Positions 6,633 through 14,537 of a stretch of 30,626 nucleotides of DNA are shown here, piece by piece. The stretch covers positions 1-30,626 of the forward strand of contig JAZQQG010000051.1 of assembly GCA_045628945.1 (NCBI GenBank). The letters are read 5' to 3'. Made by a program: the position numbers and the translations under genes. The notes under the pieces were generated by a model that saw only the letters and a program-made list of their open reading frames with translations, was not told where the DNA came from and did no database searches. Within the stretch, counting starts at the first letter, position 1; every line of letters begins with the position of its first letter. Source of the DNA: RGIG4034 sp045628945. GTDB lineage: Bacteria; Bacillota; Clostridia; Lachnospirales; Lachnospiraceae.

Positions 6633-8519
6633 ATGGAAAAATTTGTTGTAAATGTCATTCATCGTCCCGAGATGGTTCCCGAGTACGCTGAAAAAGTAAC
6701 CGGACACGGAAAACAGGAGGATATCAGCCGCAAGGCCCTTCTTACCGAATCCCTGGATATCTTCAAGACCCAGCAGTCCATTGCGCACAAGAACGGAATC
6801 AAGACCACGATTCAGATGACCTATGCTTCGTTGTTTAACGATGAGGCGGTGGCTCTTGCCAAGGCCGATCACGAGAAGTACGGGGATGAGATTGCCCTGA
6901 CTCTTTTGGGACTTCCCTGCAAGGAGTTCCGCGAAAAGTACAATACCAAGGACTTCTGCATTTGGATGTTCTCGGAAGAGGATAAGAAGGAGATCGTAAA
7001 CGACGTATTTGAGAAGTTCTACGAGCGATTCGGTTTCTATCCCGAGTCTACCGGCTCCTATTACATGGATGCTTTTTTGACCAATTACATTAAGGAGAAG
7101 TACCCCACCGTGAAGTGTGCGGTTGCCACCTGTTGGGAGGAAGGCCCGAAGGCTTACCACACCTGTAACAACTCCTGGTATACTCTTTTCGACGGCGGCC
7201 CCTGGGCTCCCTGGATTCCCTCCAAGGAGAATACTCACGCTCCTGCAGCCAATGAAAAAGAGGATAGCGGTATCGTAGCCATCCCCCATCTGTCCCGTGA
7301 CCTGATTGCCTGCTATGACGGCAACGGCTCGAACTTCGGTACCCATCCCCAGAATGTTCTGCGTGGTATGATCTACCGTGACGGCGAGTATCCTTACCTC
7401 TACAACCTGATTGATCAGTATCGTAACCTGGCGCGTTACAACAATGGTTACTCCTACAATATGATGTTTGTCGGACCCGGCTGGATGAACAAGATGGGCC
7501 GTTGGGAAGCTCCCTACGAACTGCTTCTTAAGTCCTATGAGGACGGCATGGCTTACTATGGGAAGTTAAAAAAGGAAGGCAAGCTCGTAGACCTTACGAT
7601 GGCAGAGTTCGCAGACTACTACCGTGAGAAGAAGACCTACACCGAGCCGGAATGTGCGCTTTGGAAGGATATTTTATACGGCTCCGATAAGCAGGTGTTC
7701 TGGTACACCGATCCCTATATGCGTGCCTGCATCAATATGGACCAGGGCGGTGCGTTGGTAGACCTTCGTCCTTATGTGGCTAAGCTGGACTGGCCGGTTG
7801 GTATCGGCACCAAGCATGTGCAGGATTGCTCTTATCCGTTCCTGATTCAGGAGAAATACCGTGCGGGTTACTTCACCCACTATGCAGGAGAAGGAACCAT
7901 CCGCAGTGCTAAGGTATGCTACAACGGAGAAGAGGTTGACCTCGCACTTTGCAGAACCAAGGCGAATTTCGTGGAGGAAGATAAAGCAGACGGTACCGGC
8001 AAGATTCGTACCTTGGTATTGGATCCTGTAGATATCGAGTTCTATGATCTGACGGTAAAACTTCAGACGAAGGTGATCTTCGAGGAAGGCTCCTCCCAGA
8101 TTCGTTACGAGAGAGAAATCTTAGAGATGTCGAATCCCGAGGCTAAGGTTGAGATTAACGAGTACATCGTAGCCTGCTACGGTACGACCGAATATCCCGA
8201 GGATATGACCTGCATTACCTTAAGCACCACCAAGGACGGTCAGACCACGGATATGAAGTACGAGTACAAGTGCCGCGAGTCCTTTGTGAAGGGAGCGACC
8301 GAGGTTGCAGCCCTCATTCCCGCAATTGATACCCGCGTATCCTTAACCGCTACCAAGAAACTGGCAGACGGCACCGAGTGCAAACCCTGCTGCGAAGGCA
8401 AGGAAGGTTATGTGAAGGAAGGATATGCATTCTCCCCGATGTTTACATTAGGCTACAAGGCAACCCTTGGAAATAAGGAGGTATTTAAGACATGGCTCAA
8501 TCTGGAAAAGGCAAATTAA
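6633..8519 (+). CDS. Uncharacterised 628-residue probable carbohydrate enzyme
   Basis: Not confidently recognised. No signal peptide, so probably cytoplasmic. A strong GGAGAGAG site precedes the start. The first 330 or so residues look like an alpha/beta barrel of the polysaccharide-deacetylase/GH57-like kind. It opens with a strand ending in NVIHRPE, then TTIQMTYASL, a helix rich in D/E/K followed by GDEIALTLLG, and PESTGSYYMDAFLTNYI. An aromatic, histidine-rich stretch follows (SWYTLFDGGPWAPWIP; AIPHLSRDLIACYDG). The last 230 or so residues are predicted beta-rich. Bacterial DUF3863/DUF3864-type proteins are a tentative comparison from memory. Its place between the LacI regulator and the second GH53 implies action on galactan-derived or decorated oligosaccharides. 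Its last 28 bases overlap the zinc-ribbon gene. Confidence 0.7.
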   Translation: MEKFVVNVIHRPEMVPEYAEKVTGHGKQEDISRKALLTESLDIFKTQQSIAHKNGIKTTIQMTYASLFNDEAVALAKADHEKYGDEIALTLLGLPCKEFREKYNTKDFCIWMFSEEDKKEIVNDVFEKFYERFGFYPESTGSYYMDAFLTNYIKEKYPTVKCAVATCWEEGPKAYHTCNNSWYTLFDGGPWAPWIPSKENTHAPAANEKEDSGIVAIPHLSRDLIACYDGNGSNFGTHPQNVLRGMIYRDGEYPYLYNLIDQYRNLARYNNGYSYNMMFVGPGWMNKMGRWEAPYELLLKSYEDGMAYYGKLKKEGKLVDLTMAEFADYYREKKTYTEPECALWKDILYGSDKQVFWYTDPYMRACINMDQGGALVDLRPYVAKLDWPVGIGTKHVQDCSYPFLIQEKYRAGYFTHYAGEGTIRSAKVCYNGEEVDLALCRTKANFVEEDKADGTGKIRTLVLDPVDIEFYDLTVKLQTKVIFEEGSSQIRYEREILEMSNPEAKVEINEYIVACYGTTEYPEDMTCITLSTTKDGQTTDMKYEYKCRESFVKGATEVAALIPAIDTRVSLTATKKLADGTECKPCCEGKEGYVKEGYAFSPMFTLGYKATLGNKEVFKTWLNLEKAN

Positions 8520-8713
8520 ATTATCGTTGTCCCTCCTGCTTTATGAGAGACTTAGACCTTGATATGTTCTACGACAAGGACAAAAAAGAATACTATTGTA
8601 TCCGTTGCCAGTACACCGGCACGGAAGAGGACGTACTGAAGAAGAATGAGATGGCTCGTTTCCGTTATCGCGCGATGATGGACCGCATTGATTTCAAACT
8701 GGACGAACTGTAG
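8492..8713 (+). CDS. Small zinc-ribbon protein
   Basis: A 73-residue protein with two CxxC knuckles, CPSC (about 13-16) and CIRC (about 37-40), separated by about 20 residues, then a basic/acidic helix. This is a classic zinc ribbon. The start is fixed by AAGGAGG at 8475-8481, which lies inside the end of the preceding gene. The two genes overlap by 28 bases in different frames and are probably translationally coupled. No known family was recognised. The protein could be a nucleic-acid-binding or protein-binding adaptor. A GC-rich hairpin follows. Confidence 0.8.
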   Translation: MAQSGKGKLNYRCPSCFMRDLDLDMFYDKDKKEYYCIRCQYTGTEEDVLKKNEMARFRYRAMMDRIDFKLDEL

Positions 8714-8719
8714 AAACAA

Positions 8720-8746
8720 GGCCGCGGTGTCTGCCGCGGCCCTTTC
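8720..8746 (+). terminator. GC-rich hairpin, weak terminator or attenuator
   Basis: GGCCGCGG (8720-8727) pairs perfectly with CCGCGGCC (8734-8741) around a 6-base loop, followed by CTTTCTG. The T-tract is short and interrupted, so partial read-through into the second GH53 gene (start 8761) is likely. Confidence 0.6.
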
Positions 8747-8760
8747 TGAAAGGATAACCT

Positions 8761-9858
8761 ATGATCAAAGGTATGGATATCTCCACCCTTTTAGAGGTGG
8801 AAGCAAACGGCGGAAAATTCTATGACGGTGGGGAAGCGGAAGACCTCTTCGTCATTTTGAAACGGTATGGCGTGACGGATGTTCGTTTACGCCTCTGGAA
8901 CGATCCCTACGCAGAAGACGGAACTCCGTATGGCGCCGGCACGAACGACTTGGACAAAACCATCCTCCTTTCCAAGCGTGCCAAGGCAGCGGGGATGGGA
9001 ATCTTACTGGATTTCCATTATTCCGACTTCTGGGCGGATCCCGGCAAGCAGATTATGCCGAAGGCCTGGCGAGGGCTTGACAATGATGCTCTGGAGAAAA
9101 AAGTATACGAATATACCGCAGAGGTGCTTCAGACACTGATTCGGGAAAACGTAGCTCCTACCATGGTGCAGGTTGGCAACGAGCTCTCCAACGGAACCAT
9201 GTGGCCCAATGCCAAGGTTCCGGAGTACAAGACCCTGCAGCGCTTTATCAATGCGGGCATTCGTGCAGTGCACGAGTATCTTCCGGGTGTTCCGGTCATG
9301 CTCCATCTGGATAATGGTGGCAAGAATGAACTCTACCGGGAATGGTTTGATCATTTTGTGGACGGCGGGGAGGACTTCGATATCATCGGCTTGTCTTTTT
9401 ATCCCTTCTGGCACGGAACGTTAGAGTCTCTTAAAAACAATGTGAATGACATCAGTGTTCGTTACAATAAGAAAATCGCATTGGCGGAGGTGTCCATGGG
9501 CTTTACGATGGAAGACTATGCCGCCTATGAGAAACTGGGACCGGATGAGCGCAAAGGGTATGCGACGAAGCCGGAACTTGTTGCGAGTCTGAAGTATCCC
9601 ATGACGAAACAGGGACAGAGCGATTTTATGCAGGAAATTATGGAGATTATCGCACAGGTTCCGGAGGAAAAAGGACTTGGCTTCTTCTATTGGGAGCCTG
9701 CCTGGATTCCGGTGCCCAATGTCGGTTGGGCCAACGAGGCCGCTCTTGCGTATACAGGCGAGAAGGGCCCCGGCGGGAACGAGTGGGCCAACCAGGCCCT
9801 CTTTGACTATGACGGAAACGTACTGCCGGCGCTTGCAAGAATTCGGGATTATGAATAG
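8761..9858 (+). CDS. Cytoplasmic GH53 endo-beta-1,4-galactanase
   Basis: A 365-residue GH53 catalytic domain with no signal peptide or accessory modules, so predicted cytoplasmic. It opens at the first conserved strand (MIKGMDISTLLEVEANG) and keeps VRLRLWNDPY, LLDFHYSDFWADPGKQ, the acid/base in QVGNE (E141), the nucleophile in ALAEVSMGF (E243) and GFFYWEPAWIPV. An AAAGGA ribosome binding site precedes the ATG. It is clearly homologous to the exported enzyme at 3517 but lacks its Ig-like and binding domains. The inferred job is cutting imported galacto-oligosaccharides, shared with the GH2 enzyme downstream. A terminator at 9972 ends this first part of the locus. Confidence 0.92.
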   Translation: MIKGMDISTLLEVEANGGKFYDGGEAEDLFVILKRYGVTDVRLRLWNDPYAEDGTPYGAGTNDLDKTILLSKRAKAAGMGILLDFHYSDFWADPGKQIMPKAWRGLDNDALEKKVYEYTAEVLQTLIRENVAPTMVQVGNELSNGTMWPNAKVPEYKTLQRFINAGIRAVHEYLPGVPVMLHLDNGGKNELYREWFDHFVDGGEDFDIIGLSFYPFWHGTLESLKNNVNDISVRYNKKIALAEVSMGFTMEDYAAYEKLGPDERKGYATKPELVASLKYPMTKQGQSDFMQEIMEIIAQVPEEKGLGFFYWEPAWIPVPNVGWANEAALAYTGEKGPGGNEWANQALFDYDGNVLPALARIRDYE

Positions 9859-9901
9859 GAATGCAGGGCAGAGCGGCATTCACTTTTCAATGAATATGCA
9901 T

Positions 9902-9929
9902 GGAAACTATTTTTGGATTAGTAGTTTCC
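9902..9929. repeat. Inverted repeat with GGAAAC/GTTTCC arms
   Basis: GGAAACTA (9902-9909) and TAGTTTCC (9922-9929) are perfect inverted arms of 8 bp around a 12-base spacer, with no T-run after them. The arms share the GGAAAC/GTTTCC core found again in the terminator at 9972 and beside the TetR promoter at 10025-10060. Confidence 0.5.
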
Positions 9930-9971
9930 TCCAAAACAACCAGCACTCCTTTGTGCAAATAAGAGAAACGA

Positions 9972-10006
9972 AAGGAAACAGCCTTAAAACGGTTGTTTCC
10001 TTTTTT
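9972..10006 (+). terminator. Terminator after second GH53 gene
   Basis: Positions 9972-9983 pair with 9991-10002 over 12 bp, including one G-U pair, around a 7-base loop. The T-run continues to 10006. A strong intrinsic terminator separating the first half of the galactan locus from the TetR-led half. Confidence 0.85.
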
Positions 10007-10012
10007 GGTATG

Positions 10013-10020
10013 TGGTACAT
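10013..10020 (+). promoter_or_regulatory. Probable promoter of tetR/GH2 operon
   Basis: A TACATT -10 box (10015-10020) has TG at the extended position. The predicted start of transcription, near 10027, falls within the inverted repeat at 10025-10052. No convincing -35 is seen upstream, in the terminator T-run. Confidence 0.4.
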
Positions 10021-10024
10021 TAAA

Positions 10025-10060
10025 GGAAACCAAGAAACTTGAAATGGTTTCCGAGTTTCC
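10025..10060 (+). promoter_or_regulatory. Candidate TetR operator
   Basis: GGAAACC (10025-10031) and GGTTTCC (10046-10052) form an inverted repeat around the predicted transcription start. A further GTTTCC lies at 10055-10060. The position just ahead of a TetR-family gene suggests an autoregulatory site. The 14-base spacer is long for a TetR operator, so half-site assignment is uncertain. Confidence 0.4.
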
Positions 10061-10079
10061 CGCGAAAGGAGGGGCACAA

Positions 10080-10697
10080 GTGGCAGAAGACAGTAATCGT
10101 GAACAGGAAAACAACACGTCTCGCGAGCGGGAGAACAGTGAGATTCGCGAACGCGTCTACGAGGCGGTCATCGATGCCTTCAACGACAAGGGCCTGAAAT
10201 TCACCATGGATGATGTGGCGAAGCGTTTGGGAATGAGCAAGAAGACGCTGTATCAGCTTTTTGATGATAAGGAAAAACTCTTCTTGGAGACGATTGAGTA
10301 TGGTTTCCGCCAGGTGAAGCTCAGTGAACAGAAGATTCTTGAGAATCCGAAACTTTCCATTGAGGAGAAGATTCGACGAGTCATTATTGTACTTCCGGAC
10401 AAGTATCGAAGCGTGGATTATCGGAAACTTTTTGACCTGAAAGAAAAGTACCCGGACATCTACCGGGAAGTGGCAAAACGCATTGAATCGGATTGGGAGC
10501 CGACCCTGATGCTTTTGCGGCAGGGAATGGAGGAAGGTGTCATCCGCAAGGTATCCCTTCCGGTCCTTAAGGCAATCATCGAGGGAAGCATGGAGCATTT
10601 CCTCACCGGGGATATGCTGATTCGGGAGAAAATCACCTACGAAAAAGCATTGGAACAAATGATAGATATCATCATGAAAGGAATCTTAAGCGAATGA
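10080..10697 (+). CDS. TetR/AcrR-family regulator
   Basis: A 205-residue regulator starting at GTG 10080, chosen because AAAGGAGGGG lies 6-14 bases upstream and the extra upstream residues read through non-coding sequence. After a charged N-terminal tail comes the DNA-binding domain, REVYEAVIDAF-like helix 1, then TMDDVAKRLGMSKKTLYQLFDDKEKLF (about 43-68). A helical ligand domain of about 135 residues follows. The stop overlaps the start of the GH2 gene (ATGA), so it is co-translated with the galactosidase operon. Its ligand is unknown. A TetR regulator leading sugar-catabolism genes is less common than LacI or AraC types. Confidence 0.9.
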   Translation: MAEDSNREQENNTSRERENSEIRERVYEAVIDAFNDKGLKFTMDDVAKRLGMSKKTLYQLFDDKEKLFLETIEYGFRQVKLSEQKILENPKLSIEEKIRRVIIVLPDKYRSVDYRKLFDLKEKYPDIYREVAKRIESDWEPTLMLLRQGMEEGVIRKVSLPVLKAIIEGSMEHFLTGDMLIREKITYEKALEQMIDIIMKGILSE

Positions 10698-13072
10698 AGA
10701 CTTACTTAAATGACGGTTGGTTTTTTACAAGAGAATGGACGGACGAACTGAAGACCGGTGTACAGGAGGGAATGGATGCTGTTCGGATCCCTCACACGGT
10801 GAAGGTTACTCCTTTCCATTATTTCGATGAAAAAGAATATGAGGCGGTAAGCGGTTATGTGAATCCCTTCTATGCTTCCTGGGACTTACAGAATAAGCAT
10901 GTGACCCTGACCTTTGAGGGCGCCGCTCACGAGGCAACGGTCTATGTAAACGGAGAGGAAATGATTACCCACTCTTGCGGATATACCGCCTTCTGTGTGG
11001 ACCTTGACGGCCATCTGCATTACGGCCAGGAAAACATTATTGCGGTGAAGCTTGACAGTCGCGAGACCTTGAATCAGCCGCCCTTTGGCCATGTGGTGGA
11101 TTACATGACCTATGGCGGAATCTACCGGGATGTCTATCTGGACATTCGCCCGCAGGTGTACTTAAAGGAAGTTCTGACTGAGGTGGAGGACATCCTGGAT
11201 GTGACGAAGATTATGCATACGAAGGTAACCCTAAGCGAGGAGGGAGTATCCGGCTATGAGGTTCGCCAGAGCATCATCGATCATGACGGTCACAGTGTCA
11301 TCCACTATTCCGAGATGAAGGAACCCGAGATGTCCTACGGAATTACGGATGTGGAACTGTGGAGCCCGGAGAATCCGAAGCTTTACTATATTCGCACCGA
11401 ATTGATTACCGGCGGAGAAGTGGTGGACAGCGTTCAGACGAAGATCGGTTTCCGTACTGCCGAGTGGAGAGCGGACGGCTTCTACTTAAACGGGGAAAAA
11501 ATCAAGCTTCGCGGTCTGAACCGTCACCAGAGCTTCCCCTACGTCGGCTATGCAATGCCCGAGCGTGCACAGCGCCGGGATGCGGACATTTTAAAAGACG
11601 AGCTTGGCTGTAATTTCGTTCGTACCTCGCATTATCCCCAGTCTCATTATTTCCTGGATGAATGTGACGAGAAGGGACTCCTTGTGTTTACGGAGATTCC
11701 CGGTTGGCAGCACATCGGCGATGAGGATTGGAAGAAGCAGGCCTGCAAGAATGTCGAAGAGATGATTCTTCAGTACAAGGACCATCCTTCCATTATCCTG
11801 TGGGGCGTTCGCATCAATGAGTCCGTAGACGATGATGACTTCTACAAGGAGACCAATCGAATTGCTCATGCGTTGGATAAGACCCGTCAGACCGGTGGCG
11901 TGCGCTATTTACAGAACAGTCATCTCTATGAGGATGTCTATACCTACAACGATTTCCTTCACAAGGGAGACAATCCCGGTGTTGCCAAGCGTAAGAGTGT
12001 GACCAAGAACAAGGAAGCGGGATATCTGGTCAGTGAGTTCAACGGACATATGTATCCTACCAAGATGTTTGATAAGGAGTCGGTTCGCCTGGAGTTAGCG
12101 CTTCGACATGCCAATGTGGTAAATGACTACTATGAGGCAGAGGACATTGCCGGCGGAAGCGGCTGGTGTATGTTTGACTACAATACGCACAAGGACTTCG
12201 GAAGCGGGGACCGCATCTGTTATCACGGCGTGATGGATATGTTCCGAAACCCGAAGTTGGCCGGTCACTTCTATGAAAGCCAGTCCGACAATCATCCGGT
12301 ACTGGAAATCAGTTCCACCATGTGCATCGGAGAGCATCCGGGCTGCAACATCGGTACCGTATATGCCTTTACCAACGCGGACTGCGTCAAGGTCTACAAG
12401 AATGACGAGTTCGTTCGCGAGTACGTTCCGGATCGCACCAAGGGTCGCCACAAGAGCCTTCCTCATCCGCCCATTGCCATGAACGATTTCATCGGCGAGC
12501 TGATGGAGAAGCATGAAAAATACAATCATAAGACCTGTGAAAAGATGAAGAGTGTTCTCCTGGCGGTTCAGGAGTACGGCATGAACGATCTGCCGCTTCT
12601 TATGAAGCTTCGTATGCTTTCACTGATGGTTACGAAGTTTATCTCTATGAAGAAGGCTACCGAACTCTACGGAACCTATGTAGCCGGTTGGGGCAATGCC
12701 GTTACGGTATATCGTTTTGAGGCCTGGAAGGACGGCGAATTGGTAGCGACGAAGGAGATTCGCCCCGGTGAAAAGAGAATCCTAAAGGCAGAGGCGGACA
12801 GCACGCTCTTAATGGAGCAGCATTCCTACGACGTTGCCAGTGTTCGCATTCGTATGGAGGATGAATTCGGTAATCTTTTACCGTTCTATAACGGCCCGGT
12901 AAAGCTTCGTGTCGAGGGGGACATCGAACTGATCGGCCCGGATACGGTTGCACTTCAGGGCGGATGCTTTGGTACCTATGTGAAGTCCGTGGGAAAGAGC
13001 GGTGTCGGTAAGCTGGTTTTAGAGACACCGGACGGTGAGAGTGCCGAGCTTACCTTCAATGTTCTGGTATAA
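10694..13072 (+). CDS. GH2 beta-galactosidase
   Basis: A 792-residue cytoplasmic glycoside hydrolase family 2 enzyme, most likely releasing galactose from beta-galactosides made from galactan. Domains in order are an N-terminal jelly-roll (about 1-170, with YGGIYRDVYL), an Ig-like domain (about 175-270), and the TIM barrel (about 275-560) with GLNRHQSFPYVGYAMPERAQRRDADILK and VRTSHYPQSHYFLDECDEKGL. C-terminal beta domains follow. The acid/base is in WGVRINES (E376) and the nucleophile in LVSEFNGHMYPT (E448). No signal peptide is present. It overlaps the TetR gene by four bases and is followed by the symporter. GH2 also includes glucuronidases and mannosidases, but the locus favours galactosidase. 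Confidence 0.88.
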   Translation: MKTYLNDGWFFTREWTDELKTGVQEGMDAVRIPHTVKVTPFHYFDEKEYEAVSGYVNPFYASWDLQNKHVTLTFEGAAHEATVYVNGEEMITHSCGYTAFCVDLDGHLHYGQENIIAVKLDSRETLNQPPFGHVVDYMTYGGIYRDVYLDIRPQVYLKEVLTEVEDILDVTKIMHTKVTLSEEGVSGYEVRQSIIDHDGHSVIHYSEMKEPEMSYGITDVELWSPENPKLYYIRTELITGGEVVDSVQTKIGFRTAEWRADGFYLNGEKIKLRGLNRHQSFPYVGYAMPERAQRRDADILKDELGCNFVRTSHYPQSHYFLDECDEKGLLVFTEIPGWQHIGDEDWKKQACKNVEEMILQYKDHPSIILWGVRINESVDDDDFYKETNRIAHALDKTRQTGGVRYLQNSHLYEDVYTYNDFLHKGDNPGVAKRKSVTKNKEAGYLVSEFNGHMYPTKMFDKESVRLELALRHANVVNDYYEAEDIAGGSGWCMFDYNTHKDFGSGDRICYHGVMDMFRNPKLAGHFYESQSDNHPVLEISSTMCIGEHPGCNIGTVYAFTNADCVKVYKNDEFVREYVPDRTKGRHKSLPHPPIAMNDFIGELMEKHEKYNHKTCEKMKSVLLAVQEYGMNDLPLLMKLRMLSLMVTKFISMKKATELYGTYVAGWGNAVTVYRFEAWKDGELVATKEIRPGEKRILKAEADSTLLMEQHSYDVASVRIRMEDEFGNLLPFYNGPVKLRVEGDIELIGPDTVALQGGCFGTYVKSVGKSGVGKLVLETPDGESAELTFNVLV

Positions 13073-13118
13073 GCGAAGGTAGATAAATTATTTGAAACAA
13101 TATGGGAGGGTTACAATT

Positions 13119-14504
13119 ATGAATACAAAAGTGAAGGTTTCTTACGGCCTGGGCGCGGTCGGCAAAGACATGGTCTACATGTTAAGCGCATCCTATGTAC
13201 TGTATTACTATCAGGATATTTTGGGAATTAATCCCTTGTTTATGGGAGTACTTCTGATGATTGCCAGAGTGTTTGACGCGGCCAACGATCCTTTGATGGG
13301 CGTGCTGGTTGCCAAGACGAAGACTCGTTTTGGTAAGTTCCGTCCCTGGCTTTTCTGCGGTTCTGTCCTGAATGCGGTTATTCTGTTTGCCATGTTTGCA
13401 ACGCCCCTGTGGGTAAAAGGGGTTGGCTTAAATGTCTATGCTGCAATCCTCTACATTCTTTGGGGTGTGACCTACACCATGATGGATGTACCTTACTGGT
13501 CCATGATTCCTGCCTTTACCAAGAGCGGTAAGGAGCGCGAGGGATTATCTGCACTGGCAAGAAGCTGTGCCGGTGTCGGTAGTGCGCTGGTTACGGTTAC
13601 CGCAGTAAAGCTCGTTCAGATGCTTGGTGGCGGAAACGAGCGTACCGGTTTCATGTGGTATGCCCTGATTATTGCGGTATTCTTTGTGATTGCCGAAGTG
13701 ATTACCTGCATCAGTGTAAAAGAGAAATCCAATGTTGAGATGGAGACCAACAGTGTAAAAGAGATGTTCAAGGCGCTGTTTCGTAACGATCAGGCGCTGA
13801 TTACCGTGGTGACCATCGTGTTGATTAACCTGGCACTTTACATTACGTCGAATCTGGTGATCTACTTCTTTAAGTATGACATCGGCGGAAGCACCTGGTT
13901 CGATACTTACACCGTATTCAACCTGTTCGGTGGCGTGATTCAGTTGCTGAGTATGGCAGTGCTGTATCCTCTTTTACGTAAGCTTTTCTCGCCAATCAGT
14001 ATGTTCAAGCTCTCGATTGCCTTTGCAACCGTAGGCTACACCGTATTACTGGTAATTGCATATACCAATATGACCTACCTGGCACTTCTGTGCATTCCTG
14101 CGTTCTTCATTTTTGCGGCAAACGGTATGTTATGCGTATTGACAACCGTGTTCTTGGCCAACTCCGTTGATTACGGCGAATGGAAGAACAATACCAGAGA
14201 TGAGAGCGTGATCTTTTCTCTGCAGACCTTCGTATACAAGCTGGCTTCCGGTATTGCGGTACTGATTGCGTCCATCTGTCTGCAGGTGTTCCACATCAGC
14301 AAGAACTCCGATAATGAGGCGGTAACGACGGCACTGTCCGCATCCTCCTCCACCGGACTTCGTTTCACCATGTCCTTTGTGCCGATTGTGATTCTGGTGG
14401 TAGCCATTATCGTATTTACGAAGAAGTTCGCTCTGACCGAGGAAAAGGTTGAGGAGATTGAGCACGAATTAGAGAAGCGTCATGCAATGAAGGAATCCGA
14501 ATAA
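13119..14504 (+). CDS. GPH-family sugar:cation symporter
   Basis: A 461-residue major-facilitator-type permease of the glycoside-pentoside-hexuronide (GPH, MelB/LacS-like) family with about 12 membrane helices. The start at ATG 13119 is set by GGGAGGG 8 bases upstream. The start motif KVSYGLGAVGKDMVYML, the loop RVFDAANDPLMGVLVAKTKTRFGKFRPW (the family cation-site region) and VDYGEWKNNTRDESVIFSLQTF are typical. It lacks the C-terminal IIA-like domain of LacS. Lying between beta- and alpha-galactosidase genes, it probably imports galactose-containing oligosaccharides. No ABC sugar transporter is present in the window. Confidence 0.9.
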   Translation: MNTKVKVSYGLGAVGKDMVYMLSASYVLYYYQDILGINPLFMGVLLMIARVFDAANDPLMGVLVAKTKTRFGKFRPWLFCGSVLNAVILFAMFATPLWVKGVGLNVYAAILYILWGVTYTMMDVPYWSMIPAFTKSGKEREGLSALARSCAGVGSALVTVTAVKLVQMLGGGNERTGFMWYALIIAVFFVIAEVITCISVKEKSNVEMETNSVKEMFKALFRNDQALITVVTIVLINLALYITSNLVIYFFKYDIGGSTWFDTYTVFNLFGGVIQLLSMAVLYPLLRKLFSPISMFKLSIAFATVGYTVLLVIAYTNMTYLALLCIPAFFIFAANGMLCVLTTVFLANSVDYGEWKNNTRDESVIFSLQTFVYKLASGIAVLIASICLQVFHISKNSDNEAVTTALSASSSTGLRFTMSFVPIVILVVAIIVFTKKFALTEEKVEEIEHELEKRHAMKESE

Positions 14505-14537
14505 TCTTCGAATTCTTCACAGACTGGAGGCAATCCT

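Noticed and set aside
6426..7346. 306-residue minus-strand ORF
   Set aside because: Antisense to the LacI and 628-residue genes, which have clear domains and ribosome sites; its composition is that of a shadow frame.
9993..10079. Upstream start of the TetR gene
   Set aside because: It would start inside the terminator T-run; GTG 10080 with AAAGGAGGGG fits better.
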